Source: Crataegus laevigata (lineage: Eukaryota > Streptophyta > Magnoliopsida > Rosales > Rosaceae). From it: a DNA stretch of 64,000 nucleotides. The position numbers were made by a program, and so were the translations under genes. The notes below the pieces were generated by a model that did not search any database, was not told the DNA's origin, and saw only the letters and a list, made by a program, of their open reading frames with translations. This document shows, piece after piece, positions 43,330 to 55,514 of the stretch. Position 1 is the stretch's first letter; the number at the start of each line of letters is the position of its first letter. Where the stretch lies: assembly GCA_963580275.1 (NCBI GenBank), contig OY756947.1, positions 15,477,001-15,541,000 on the forward strand, in the 5' to 3' direction.

Positions 43330-44323
43330 TGGGTCTCCTGCCCTTGGGCTGTGGGCTTCTGCGCAACATGGTGGGCCACTACAACACGCGTCTGGGCTCC
43401 AGCTTGGGCTACTGCTAATGTGGTGGTCCTTGCCGTGGGTTGCAAAGTAGTGGTCACGGCAACGGTGTAGCTACGGGGCGGTGGGGCTCCTCGTCTCAGT
43501 TCTCCGGTCCAAATCCTTGAACGTACGAGTCTCCGTTCGTCATGGTTTCTAAATTTCCTACAATTGTATCCTTTCTCTAGGGGTTGATCAATAAACTTTT
43601 CGAGGAAAAATTAATTGATAGACATGTGAGAAATTCAATGCGAGAGTCTTCTTCGAGTATTTGAATCAACTCTCAATGAAAGTACCAATTTGTTGATGCA
43701 AATTTCTGCTTTATTCTTGACAAAAATGCACCTGTAAAACAATCAACATCTTTTATAAAAGACCTAAGCCTCACGCGCCATGGGGTGTGGAGGGGTGGGG
43801 GGTTAGGCCAATAGATCTCTGATGCCTAAGTTAGTTTCTCTGAAAAGAGCAAGTGTTTAGGCCTTTTAGGGGTAGCAGAAGCTTACTGAAATTTGGTAGA
43901 GATGGAGGTATTTATAGAAAGAAGGGTCGGCCATGGTGTTAGGGTTTTACCCTACACATGGCATCCTATTGGACAAGGTTTATGTACAGAATATTATCAA
44001 GATATTAAATAAAGAATAATATCTTGAGATAATGATGTAAATATCCCTAATTGATTTAAACAGGGATTACTTACTTGAATGGAGTCAATCTTCAATTGGG
44101 AATGTATTAAAGATAGGATTTGTGTAATTATTCCATATCTTTAATCCTTTGACTTTTCCTTGTTATGGGCATGCCGTATTCAGCTGCTTGGACCTTTAGG
44201 GGTGCTGAGTTATACGTGGGAGTATCTGAGAAGTCTACTCATTTAATGAGGGCAATCTAGTCTTTTTTGAACAAAAGTCCATGTGTCGACTCTAAGATTT
44301 TTGAAATTATTTTAGGTTCCACA
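43330..44323 (-). mobile_element. Tat-like gypsy copy C, 5' end only
   Basis: The complete 5' LTR (44323-43691), primer region (43690-43670) and gag leader (to about 43330) are cut off by the Athila LTR. The gag start has decayed, but TTGGGCTGTGGGCTTCTGCG on the + strand parallels the Gln/Pro/Ala-coding repeats of copies A and B. It is more diverged from A and B than they are from each other. Confidence 0.75.
43691..44323 (-). repeat. 5' LTR of Tat-like gypsy copy C
   Basis: On the - strand it starts TGTGGAACCTAAAATAATTTC (TGTGGAGCCAAAAATAATC in copy B) and ends TGCATCAACA, 633 bp. CCTCACGCGCCATGGGGTG at about 43771 parallels the CTCACGCGCCCACGATG block of A and B. Confidence 0.78.
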
Positions 44324-44739
44324 ATGAGTTTGATACCTAATTATGGCTGATATCTAGCCTCGAATATAATTCTACAAAAATGAAATTGGAAATTAGGACA
44401 AAGGCATTTGTATTTATTGTATGTATGCTCACGTTAATTGAAAGGAAAGTACATGGTAGTTAATAAGCACTGACTTATATGCTTACAATGACAAGGAAAA
44501 AAAAAAATTTAGCCTCCCGCATTGTAGTTACAAGCTTCTAAATACAATAAACAATACCACATTGTCCATTATTTACAATTAACATGTTTTCACTGTACAA
44601 CTTTCATATTACTGTTTATGTGCTAGAAACTAGAATAGCCTCGCACAGTAAAATTATCAGATTTTCTGATTACTTTATCCCACCTTTGTCCCAAGCAATT
44701 ATTATTATTTTGGATGAACTGTTGATTTAGCCTCTAAAC
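44324..44739. other. Intergenic; nothing recognised
   Basis: A+T-rich, no gene or complete repeat seen. Confidence 0.4.
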
Positions 44740-45190
44740 TATTATCTTAGTAAAAATTAAGTTCCTAAACTATTTTTTTTCAGAAAAATCCGTCCAATCC
44801 GTCCTCAAACTAATAAAATTGTCAATTACATCCCTAATATTAAATTTGAATCTATTCTATTCAATTTTTCATCAATTTAAGTCACGTGACTTGCATGTTT
44901 TACATTTTAGAGAGTAGACTAGTAGTTTTTTGTTGTTTAAGGACATATTTTTTTTTAGAAAAAATAGTGTATGGAATTAACTTTGAAAGGTAAATTAAAC
45001 ATTAGATTTGTAAGCTATATACGACATTAAGAGCTTATAGGCAAGAAAATGGTGTCAATGTCCTAAAATCTGTCATGTGACTTAATTTGACAAAAAAAAG
45101 AATAAAAAACTTAAGTATAATATTAGGGATGAAATTAGCAATTTTTAATGAATTCAAGAACTTATTTTACAGAAAAAATAATTCAGACAT
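44740..45190. mobile_element. Foldback MITE
   Basis: Inverted arms at about 44755-44895 and 45060-45187. The left arm has AAGTTCCTAAACTATTTTTT, ACATCCCTAATATTA and AATTTAAGTCACGTGAC. The reverse complement of the right arm has AAGTTCTTGAATTCATT, TTCATCCCTAATATTA and AAATTAAGTCACATGAC. No transposase. Exact ends and target duplication are not resolved. Confidence 0.6.
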
Positions 45191-45356
45191 CTCAGTTTCA
45201 TTTTATCCTATTATTATTAGGTAAGAATAGTAAGTAAAATTTCCCATAATTTGTGGTACCGTTTGCAAGTCGGATTTGGAAACTTGTCAAGATAAAGATG
45301 GCGCAGCAAGAAAACTCAAGTATTACCTGTTGGCCCAAAAGATTTTTAACTCGTAT

Positions 45357-45989
45357 TAGGGGTGGGTTCAAAAAACCGAAAACCGAAAAAAAAACTGAAA
45401 ACAGAACTGGACAGAGACCGAAAAAAACCGATCCGAAACTCAAACCGAACCGAACCGAATCTGCCCAGTTCGGTTTCGGTTTTCGAGGTTCGGAAAGGTT
45501 ATTTTTTTCAATGTTTATAAATATTTTAGTCATACAATCATAACAAAACAGATGTTGCCAAGTTGGCTTCAGTTAAACTTTCGAAGTGAGAGGGTATGGG
45601 TTCGAACCCTCCTCGTGCCTCCTAGATTTTGGAAACTTTTTTCAATTTTTATGAGAAATCAACAAAACCCTCCTAGATTTTGGAAACTTTTTCCAATTTT
45701 TATGAGAAATCAACAAAACCCTCCGCATGGTTTCGAACCCCTTCCCTCTAGGTTGGGAATAGCAGCCGCAAGCCAACTTGACACGAGGCTTTGTGCTGTT
45801 ATAATTGTACAAGTATAATATTTATAAGTATTCTAAAACCGAACTGAGCCGAAACCGAACCGAGAAAAACCGAACCGAATACAAACCGAACCGAACACAA
45901 ACCGACAGAAATCCGACCCGAACAGTGATTTCGGTTTGGTTTCCGGTTTTGACAAAAAACCGAACCGAACCGTACCGAACCCACCCCTA
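45357..45989. mobile_element. Non-autonomous hAT element with perfect 8-bp target duplication
   Basis: Terminal inverted repeats TAGGGGTGGGTTC / GAACCCACCCCTA bound 633 bp. ACTCGTAT flanks it at 45349-45356 and 45990-45997. Subterminal regions are dense in AACCGAACCGAA words, as in many hAT elements. The centre carries a tandem pair of about 51 bp (CCTCCTAGATTTTGGAAACT at about 45618 and 45670), and an inverted pair of segments containing GGGTTCGAACCC-type words. It lies 589 bp beyond the MetAP stop codon. No transposase is encoded. Confidence 0.92.
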
Positions 45990-45997
45990 ACTCGTAT

Positions 45998-46577
45998 GAA
46001 CAGACGGAAGACGGTGGTGGTGATGATAGTGAATCCTCATCAGTGCTTCAAAATGACCAATTTGACCATGATGAAGATGAAGACTCTTGCTGAATTCCAG
46101 TCTCTGCCCCCAATTTGACCAAGTTGAAGATGAAGACTGTTCTTGAATTCCACGGTCTCTGCCCCGATTTGCATCGTATTTTGATTGCAATGTGTTTGAA
46201 ATTGGCAACAGAACCATTAAAAAGGGTGGTGAGCAGAAATATTTCCCAAATTTCATGCAAAAACTCGGCAGAAATTCACAAGCTGTTGGGCATCATACAT
46301 GTTGGACGCAATACAATTCCATTACAATGACCATTGTTCATGAATGATTCACACAACTCTTGTAAAACGACCAAAACAAATTATTGCTCTTTAACCAAAA
46401 CTCAAGCTCGAATAACTATTACCCAGTAAGTTACAAACATGATATCTTGACCCAGCAGAAGAGGCAGTGGAAGTAACATTATCAAATGATTATTCTTCTG
46501 CTCTTACTAATGCATGATTACCATGAATGGCATCCTTACCTGTTCACCCCTTTCAATGAACCAAGACGACGCAGTCA
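45998..46577 (-). other. Downstream flank / probable 3' UTR of the MetAP gene, with tandem duplication
   Basis: Two imperfect units of about 54 bp (AATTTGACCA..GAAGATGAAGACT..TTGAATTCCA) lie at about 46058-46111 and 46112-46165. The about 250 bp next to the stop codon presumably contains the MetAP 3' UTR on the - strand. No clear polyadenylation signal was chosen. Small frames on both strands have no recognisable homology. Confidence 0.45.
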
Positions 46578-49500
46578 TTAAGTATTTAACCAAGGGAACA
46601 CTTTGGGTGATGAAGGCAACCGAGCTGTAAGAACTTCAACTCCAGTCTCTGTCACCTATGCGTGTGTAGGAAGAATAAACAACGAGATTAGAGATACAAG
46701 ATCATCGTATAGATAGAGCAATTCAGCAAACAAATGCGAATAATAAGGATTAACTCGGACGAATATCCATGCAACGCCAAATATTACTTTGTGTATTTGC
46801 TAAAAGATGCATAGCATTGTAATTCAATGTTGGGATAATTTGATATCTAAAACCTGTAAATCTCCCGCTGCAAAGATCTCTATCACACCTTTACTATCCT
46901 CATACCATCAATAATCGAGTATTATCCATCGTTACTATATTGAGTAGAAGACTTATTCATTTTCTTTTACACAAATGAGCTGATTTATACCTAGAAAAAA
47001 CCTCACTAATGATATTATGAGAAACATAAGGAAGAAATGTTAAAAGAACATGTACAGATCATTCCATGGAATTTGAGTATTAAAACCGCATAAGAGAATG
47101 CAACAAAGAAAAAGCACTTCTAATAACTATAATGCAGTCACAGTTGCAGAAGTCGAAAGCATGCTACACATTGAACATAAACTGCACAGTTACCAGAAGT
47201 GTGTGCTCAAACTGTGCACTGCGCTTGCCATCTGCTGTAACAGCTGTCCATCCATCAGGCCACATCCGATCACGCCAAACCCCTGTTCATGTTTTATTTA
47301 TTTTATTAAGATGTAGCAAACAATTAAAGAACATATCAACCCCCCCACATGCTCATAAAACGAGCTTTGAAATATACCTGCATTTATCATGGGTTCAATT
47401 GTAAATGTCTGTCCAGCTTTCATTACACCAACTGCTTTGTTTCCTGTTCAGGTTAAGGTAATGTATGTTAAAGGTGCAAGCTAGAAAAAGTGTAATTCAG
47501 ATATAAAGAAGTTTTTTTGTTGAACATACTTGTGTAATGGGGAATATTTGGTGCACAATGAAAAAGCTCCCCAATACCATGACCGCAAATTGATTTCACC
47601 TGTTGGTGCATCACAAAATTAATAGGCATGATTTGTTAAAATTGAAAATGCATCACAACTCAAAACTCAAGCTACAAATTACCACAGAGAATCCCGACAT
47701 AGTTACATGGCGATTAATGACTTCACCGACTTCACGGAATCGCATTCCAGGTTTTACTGCACTTGTAAAAAAAAAAAGAACAATTAGAAATATGCTTTTC
47801 CTTTTATGCTTTTGGTTAACAACGATTGAAATTTCTAGAGTGCACTCTCAAATAGGGGTTAAAGAGGTCGACTTTTCAACATTTCAGTTACCATCAGGTC
47901 AGGTGACAAGATTGCACTTACAACTAAAAAAATCTTCACGGAATTTATTGATACAATTAACCAAACACAACCACAAATATGTTTTAACAATGATTACTTA
48001 CAAGTTACAACTTCCATGGTACCAAATGTAATAAAAAGCATCAGATAAAACAATTATTATACCATATAAATGAATATTAGGTAGCTGATAAAAGGTGTGA
48101 TGACTTTTAGTGATATAATTGAGTTGCATGATTGTTAAAGCAATAATTAGTGATGGATGCGTTAAAAAGGAGATCAAGGAGAGATATTTATCTTAAAATT
48201 GATATATCATATTGTGGCCGTACCGATGGATATTGCTTTCTCCAGGCTCTCATAAGTAGATTGGACTAGCCGTTGAGACTCTTCATCAACATTTCCCACA
48301 AAGTATGTTTCATTTAAATCACCTGCATTATGAGATCAGTAGTTCAAGAATAGAGCACGTGTTTTCAAAATTGAACTACATGTTAATCTCTAGAATACAA
48401 ATTACCATGGACGCCTTTATAATACACAGTCACATCAACATTGATTATATCACCGTCCTCTAATTTCCTGGAGCAAAAGTCTCAGATTAAACATACAAAG
48501 GTCATAATGCTAGAAACCAAGGGATTTAACTATTCTAAAGTATACACGGACCAAATTAAACACAACGAAAAAACAAAGAAAAAGATGCAGGCAAAAAGTG
48601 TCAGCACTTAACCACATACAGCAAAGCATTTTCTCAGGTAATGTACCCCAACGCAATACAAACTCATGCCAGTCCATTAAAGTTACCAAAGTGTTGTTCC
48701 TTAACAATAGTATTTCAGGACTGAAAACTGAACTGGCAAGGAACAAAACTACAAAATACACCAATAAATGTTTTTAATAAATACATATATACGCAACAGT
48801 AAGAGTATATCCATATTCCTTTTCCATACTATCCTCCAAACAAAAATAATAATAAAATCTCAAACACATACCTGGCATCAGGAATACCATGGCAAATTAC
48901 TTCATTGACTGACCTGCAATGAAGAGAGGAGAGATAACAAGATGCAATTGCAAGGTCAGTACCACACAATCTCAAGAAACTTCACAAAAATATTTACGCA
49001 AAAAGTACCTACGTGCAGCAAGACTTGGGGAAAAAATGGTAGTTGAGAGGAGACGGATATCCACCTGCATTGAGTTAAAAGTGAAACATCATTACACCCA
49101 CAATTTTTTATTCTGAACAATATAAACATGCGGATAGTAATGATTATAGCCACATGGCTACTCCAAAGCATATGACAGAACAATGAGGTATGTCCATAGA
49201 CTTAAAAGGTAAAGGCATAGACAGTTACAATAATAGACAATGAAACATAGTAATTGAAATTCTAAATAAAATGGAAACTCATTCTATACCAGCAGCAATA
49301 GTAGCCTCATGGACCACCCGATCAATTTCATCTGTTGTGATACCAGGCCGTATTACATGAGCAGCTGCATCTAAAACCTCCCTTGCAATCTAACAAAATG
49401 ATTATGACAAGAACATCATAATATTAGTAAATTAAAAGTTACATGCCGTATCAAGATTAATTAAAATTTAAACTGAACAGAGAAAATTCTTCTTGAACAT

Positions 49501-51278
49501 ATTCAAAATGGTATAATAACATTGTCTCACATTCAGATAAACAGCACATGTTAATTTTTTTGCAGTGCTGAAAGTACCAACAGATAATAAAAGTGAAATA
49601 ATGCGGCATCAAGAAAGCTCACACTGACACTGCTTCATTAGCACAAAATTAAGGGGAATAAAAAGAAAGAAGCAATTGGAACTTACTCGACAAGTTTCTC
49701 GCATTCTCTCAATTTGATCCGCCGTCTTGATCTTCAAAATGAAAAGAATATAAAGGAAAAGTACAATATGAAAAAGAGAAAGTCTAACTCAATAATAACA
49801 CATAGATCTACTCCTTATGTATGACTCGCGAGGGTTTCAAGAAAACGCTTACCTCAACAACACGCTGCAGATCACTATTGGGCTCAGCTTTTGGAATCCC
49901 CTGCAATATTTTGTTATACGAGGCCACCATTAAAATGACAGAAATGACAACAAAATGTAGCATAGTATCTACTCAAATTGGCCATTTAAAATACATTTGA
50001 AATGATTCCAACAGCTTACATCAGCTGCCCAATCAGGCAGATCAATATGAGCAGGTACTATACGCTTACTAGATATAGGATACGGCCTCAGTGCCCTGCA
50101 CAAGAGAGGAATGAACAACGGCTTCAACGAATGTTATCAGTAATTAACATGATACAAAATTTGTTTCATCCAATTTTATCAGTAATTAACATGATACATA
50201 AATTTTCTAATCATAAAACAAATAATGCAAGCATCAGAACCATAGAGCCTATGAGTCTACAACAATTAACATGAACGAAAATGCAAACAAAATCATAAAA
50301 AAAACATACCCAGTCCAATCAAAATACGGAAGCTTTGCTGTTCGAGCTTGTCCTTTCCTCAAGCAATATAGCCAGCCTTCATCCTCTGGAGTACCCATCC
50401 CAGCTTCGGATGTCTTGGCTTTTAGATGCACGGATTTGTGAGAGTTCCAAGAAGCCTTAAAACAATCCTGAGTGCTGGTAAGAGAAGCACATTTTCATCA
50501 ATTATGAAGACTGAATAAATCATTTTCAAGCTTCTATTAACAAGTTCAATCTAATTTGTAAAATCGAAGTGTCGATGTCTCAAAACTCCTTAATAACGTT
50601 AAACACTCGAAATGCTTGACTCGCTGACAATCACTACATACCACCAAATTTTTCCACTAAAATTGTATCAAAATCGGACTGGCATTTATATAAAGAAGGA
50701 AGTTGTTACAAACCAGAAAGCAGCAGCTTTGCGAGGGAGCTTTAATTGCACACATTTGGGACACCTGCATACAAAAAATCAAGTTCCACTCAAGAATGTA
50801 ACAAATCACCCACAATAAGTACCATTTTTTAATTTAATAATCAAAGAAATTTACGCAATTAGAAGCACAAAGATTAAATCTTTTTCAATTGAAATGGAAA
50901 CTCTCCACTCCCTCAAACTTTCCAAATATATTAAAACAACATCTTCACTTTTTCCAAACAAAATTTGTGGCTGCAGATGTGGAAAGCAATTATGCCTACA
51001 ACTTCGATCCCCACCGATTCCCATCCGCCTAACAACTAAACTATCTAACCCTCTACTGCTATAGCTTCACTAAAATAACAAAATTTGTTACCAGTCTTTG
51101 ATCCACCAGAAAAAAGTACAAAAATTTTCACTTTTGTTCAGAAATAAACAGAATAGAGGAGGAAATAGCTGAAATTGAAAAGTTGGAAGTGAAATTTGAC
51201 ATACTGAAGATGGGCGGGCTTGCCGCAACTGGCACAGGACAAGCTAGCTGGTTCGGCGACATCTGAACCACCTGCCAT
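46578..51278 (-). CDS. MAP1A: Methionine aminopeptidase 1, cytosolic MAP1A-like
   Basis: Sixteen coding exons splice in frame to 396 codons plus stop. From the ATG at 51278: 51278-51205, 50764-50714, 50474-50310, 50095-50020, 49900-49853, 49731-49687, 49389-49290, 49064-49013, 48913-48872, 48467-48406, 48322-48224, 47756-47683, 47599-47530, 47444-47379, 47282-47194, 46655-46578. All borders use GT-AG. The N-terminus is a double zinc finger (C15, C18, C26, C29, C42, C46, H54, H58), typical of eukaryotic type 1 enzymes that work at the ribosome. The pita-bread catalytic domain keeps the dinuclear metal ligands D229, D240, H303, E336 and E367 and the substrate-contact H212. The enzyme removes initiator Met from nascent proteins whose second residue is small. 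Arabidopsis MAP1A is nearly the same length. There is no transit peptide, so a cytosolic form is expected. No break is seen. Confidence 0.96.
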
Positions 51279-51399
51279 AATCGCATTCGATTGTTGCAGC
51301 AATCACCTCTCGAGAGCCGTAAGATGCGATTGCCGGAGAGGTCAATTGCTCGCTTATTCAGTATCAGACTGGTCAAAGAGAGAGACGAAGACTGTCAGG

Positions 51400-51450
51400 C
51401 TAGGGTTTTAGTTGAGAGGGAAAATGTTGGAGATTTCCGTATTTATAGTT
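51400..51450 (-). promoter_or_regulatory. Core promoter of the MetAP gene: TATA box and telo-box-like word
   Basis: On the - strand ACTATAAATAC (51449-51439) is a good plant TATA box about 160 bp before the ATG. Some 30 bp downstream, AAAACCCTAGCC (51410-51399) contains AAACCCTA, a telo-box-like word common near the start of plant genes for the translation machinery, which fits this gene's role. The transcription start is inferred to be near 51410. Confidence 0.5.
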
Positions 51451-51799
51451 TTTTAATAAATTAATGTTTTTTATTTTGCCGTTATTTATACTCGGAAAAA
51501 CAACGCAGTCAAGTGATATATTTTGTGGGTCAAAACTATCTCCTTCAAATTTAAAAAATTTTAATCCAAAAAATTTAGGGCATGTTTGGTATCCTACTAA
51601 AAAACTTGAATTGTTCTTAAAACTAACTTTTAAGAACATTTCTTAAAAACAGTTTCTTTTAGGTTTCAAAAACGTGTTTGGCATTGAACTTAAAAACTAT
51701 TTTTGAATCTAAAAATTTGAAAACTTATTTGGTTTAATTCCTGAAAACAGGTTTTTTTTTTTCAATTATGTATTTGTTTTAAGATATACAAAACATATG

Positions 51800-53880
51800 A
51801 AATTAAACCTTAAACGTACTATTTTGATATCCATGTGATAATACAACACATATATGCTCAATAATCAAATTAAACTTCAAGTCTTGAACAATAAATAGTA
51901 CATTTTAAAACATTCTAGAAAATCAATAAACTTTGAGACTAATTGTTATTGACCTAATCAAGCCACATTGATCTGGCTAAGTAAACAGAAACACCGAAAT
52001 TAATACAAAGCTAAAAGCTACATTCAATTATGAATGTTAACGCTAAAGTATAATATTAAAATTTAAGGTATGAATGTACAAAACACAAAAGCAACAGAAA
52101 ACTACACATGAACAAGACAAAAGTTTAACAATAACTAACAACGTATGTATTTGGTGTAAAACAGAGACTCAGTTAATTTGGTGATGGTACGAGACTTCAT
52201 TCAATTGTCTTGAATATTAGGACAGCATATGGCTGCCATGTTGGTGGCCTCAATAATTACATTGCAGAACTATTTTAAGTCACTCCAAGTCCAAAAAAGA
52301 GGTGAACCATTAATAAGGAGAGACAGACCAATTCAAAGACAAGTTATAACTTATAATATAATTTGTTTTCTTTGGCACAACACAATCCATCCACATTTCC
52401 AAAGCAACTTTCCTCCAAATATCAAATGGGCATACCCCAATTGCTTTCCTGGTCGAGATAGTGCCCATTAGATAAAAAATAAAAAAAATAAAGAGAATGG
52501 TAAAAAGAAAGCAGCAGCAAATAAAGGGATTTGAGAAGGAAAAAGACCACACACAAAAGGGAAATATATATATATAGCAAGTAAATAAATATACCACAGC
52601 AACAAAGGTTGCTTAAAAAGTCAGAACCTGTTGACAAAAGAGCATGCCTTAGCATTTCATTTACCTGGAAAATTTTGAAAAGAATCCAGCAAAAAGAAAA
52701 TGATGAGAAAGAGGGGGAAAACATCACAGTAACCAGAAGCAAAAATTCCCCAAGGCGGGCAGATACAAACATATCGACTGAAGAATTACTTTCCAACACA
52801 CAGATCATCTACTTAACATGATGTTATTTGTAAACCGGTGTAGACTTGTACTTTCCTACATACTATTTGTAGGTAAGTAGATGCTATTTGTACCAGAGAA
52901 TACAATGTATCTAAAAACAGGATATTCATAAAGGCTCCTATTGAAATTTGTCAAGTTCGGTTAGATGGAAAGTGCTTCTACCACTGCACTCATCCTGTCT
53001 TTCCAGCCTTTGAACATGATGAATCAAATGGAGAATCAAAGCAAATCAAGGGTTCCGGAAAAAAAAAAAAAAGGGTACATGAGAACACAAGTGAAAATCA
53101 CTACCCTTGTTGAATTCCAAGGGTTCAAATCCAAATTGCACAATTTTCGACACCAAAATGAAAACGAGACTTCTCTTATTAAATCCAAATTGGAACCACT
53201 GTTAAAAAACACAACGTAATTCAAACACCAAGTCTATCATTAAAGCATTCACAGAAAAAATATGAAAAATTCATTTTTGAACTCAAACATTTGAATTCAA
53301 ACACCAAATTAATCCATACAATGCCATCGGTTTAGCATCATGGAACCAGATGGATATTTGTACATAACTCAGATGAAGAAAAAAAGAACAAGTCTAATGC
53401 ACGACAATTTTGGTCTTGTTCCACTCTCAGTGGACTCCCAATTTATTGAAGGTGATTCCCACAAGGGACCTAAAAGCCTATGTCTAAGAACCTAGCGAAC
53501 TCAAACCAATTCCAAAATAAAAGCGACAGAACCAGTGGTTCTTTAGGCTTAACTCCAAGAACTTCCCATCACAGAGTAACCCGTACCATGTGCCTCAGAG
53601 AAAACCCACGTCACAACAAATTCAATTCACAAATCAATCCCCATGGGCACATCAGAAAACGTAAACATAAGAGTTTTCAGATTAACAAATTGTGATTAAG
53701 GTCCACAAAAGATATTAATTACCAAGCTATGAGCTCGGTTAGGTTAATATATATACACAGTATACAAATGAATCACAACAATTAGACAGAATAAGTCAAT
53801 TTCTCACAACCCAACAAATAAAACACATAGATCAAACTTTCCCATCATTTTCTCCATTTTTTGAGGAACCAAACAAAACA
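51800..53880. other. No gene recognised
   Basis: A+T-rich sequence with frames below 130 codons and no recognisable domain on either strand. A short (AT)n run lies at about 52567-52576. Nothing firm can be assigned. Confidence 0.4.
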
Positions 53881-53892
53881 GTAAAAGAAAGA

Positions 53893-54072
53893 CCCATTAC
53901 CTTGATCGTTCCTGGCAGTGAAGAGAATGGCCCAGTCTCATTCCCAATCAAGCACTCGGAGATTCGAGGCTTAAAGCTATTCGCTGGAAGCTTCACCCTA
54001 TTGGCCGGGATCTCTTGGTCGTTCGTGGTTGGTGAGGCGGAAGGGGGTCTGTGCGGCGCAGGTCACTCGACC
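53893..54072 (-). other. Exon-like stretch of unknown identity, cut by a hAT element
   Basis: This is a G+C-rich island in A+T-rich DNA. On the - strand it ends in a donor-like ATCAAG|GTAATG (53902-53896) and can be read as NRVKLPANSFKPRISECLIG, then ETGPFSSLPGTIK. No upstream ATG was found in that frame, even after mentally removing the hAT element, so it may be a leader exon or a gene fragment. I do not recognise the protein. Confidence 0.3.
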
Positions 54073-54979
54073 CACGGGGTGGAATTTTTTTCCACATTAA
54101 CATACCGTATTACCAACCGTACCATACAAAAGTTGTGCCAAAAAATGTGTACTACTGGTAATGGTACGGTATTTATACCATACCATACTATTTCGGTACG
54201 GTACTGGTACTCAAAACTAATACTAGTGGTATACCATACCTACCAGTTACCAATATTATTAATATTATATTATATATTTATTCATATATATATAATTATG
54301 TATTATGTAATATTATATTATGTCGTTTGACACTTTGACTCATTTATTATATTCCTAAAATCTCCACAAACCAAACAATCTTAGTCTCTCACTCTGGTCT
54401 CTGCTCGACACATTAGAAACCTAGGGCTTGTTCCGCCGTTGCAGCTCTCTCATCGATTCATCTTCGTTTCTCGATTCCGGCAACTTTGTCTTCCAAGTGA
54501 GGGCACAACATATGCATTGGGTATTACCAACTTGGATTGTGGGTTCAAATCAGCAAACCAGTCATCGAGCACAGCTATAGATATTTACATTTTTGTGGTT
54601 TGCTGTCTTACGTTTCTGGTTCATTTAAGTCTCAGCATGCTATAGAAATGTTGTCTTATGATTTATTAAGTTTTTACCACTTTGACATACAATAGTAAAA
54701 ATTCTTGAATTAGGTTAAATTGTGTATATATGTCAAACTGTATATTTTATAGGCTTTGAATTAGGTTAGAAAAAATATTAGATTTTGGGCAAACTAAGTG
54801 GCTTAAAACAAAGTGGTAATTACCATTGGCATACCATACCAACCAAACTATTTGGTATACCGATATTCGGTATACTAAAAGTTTGGTATGGTAATGGTAA
54901 TAAATTTTGTCGTACCAAATATTTGGTATGGTAATCGGTACAGAGATTTTGGTACGGTAATATACCAAAACCACCCCTA
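54073..54979. mobile_element. Non-autonomous hAT element with perfect 8-bp target duplication
   Basis: ACTCGACC flanks the unit at 54065-54072 and 54980-54987. The right terminus is CCACCCCTA (inverse TAGGGGTGG). The left terminus CACGGGGTGG is a slightly changed partner. Subterminal regions are dense in GGTATGGTAAT/ATTACCATACC words in both orientations, unlike the CCGAA words of the other hAT elements here, so it is a different family with the same terminal signature. The centre (about 54350-54760) is unique, non-coding sequence. Confidence 0.88.
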
Positions 54980-55192
54980 ACTCGACCTCTATCGCGATAT
55001 GAATCTGTGGACAAAAAACAAACACTAAAACCTGACTTTTGTTTTTTGCAAATTATAATGGGCCGTTCCTAAAAAAAAAATTAGTCCAGTTTTGCAAACT
55101 GGCCTTACAAAATGAGTTTTTTTTATCTTAAAACTTGAAAATTGTTTTTCAGTTAAAAACTTTAGACACAAATCTAATACCAAACAGGCCAT

Positions 55193-55514
55193 TTTTTAGG
55201 GTTTTTTTTTAAATTTTTTCTCATTAGCATACTTGTATTTAGAGTCAGCTGCATCCTCTGTTTTTCTTGTTTTCGAATGTTTCGCTTTGCGAATACCGTG
55301 AATGGAATGATACATTTTTTAGGAAAAAGATAGCATATCAAAGACATCGTGCTCGAAGACCTTCGATTCACCATTGCTCTCATCTAGCATCGTCTAAATT
55401 CAAGCTTGTTCTTGGTTATATTGAGCTAGATTGTTGGAAAGGTTGCATTATCAAACCTATGTACTTAAAAAAAAAAAAAAAAAAAAACTTAACAGAGAAA
55501 CTAATAAAAATTTT
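55193..55514. other. Short segment ending in an A-run
   Basis: About 270 bp ends in a 21-base A-run at about 55467-55487, the look of a retroposed fragment. The 103-codon frame over it has no recognisable domain. No flanking duplication was identified. Confidence 0.3.

Larger units (their letters stand above)
51578..55192. other. Possible large element with TGTTTGGTAT-type inverted ends
   Basis: The left border reads GGGCATGTTTGGTATCCTAC at 51578. The reverse complement of the right border (55192 downwards) reads GGCCTGTTTGGTATTAGATT. The subterminal parts on both sides are runs of AAAACTTGAA/TTTAAGTTTT-like words, like the MITE at 55515-56093. No target duplication is convincing. If real, the element is about 3.6 kb and carries non-transposon sequence and the hAT insertion. 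Two unrelated ends are the alternative. Confidence 0.35.

Noticed and set aside
45598..45620. A functional tRNA gene at the GGGTTCGAACCC word
   Set aside because: No cloverleaf could be traced and no proper acceptor stem or A box is in place.
55193..55490. Processed pseudogene ending in an A-run
   Set aside because: No protein match recognised and no flanking duplication; kept only as a low-confidence note.
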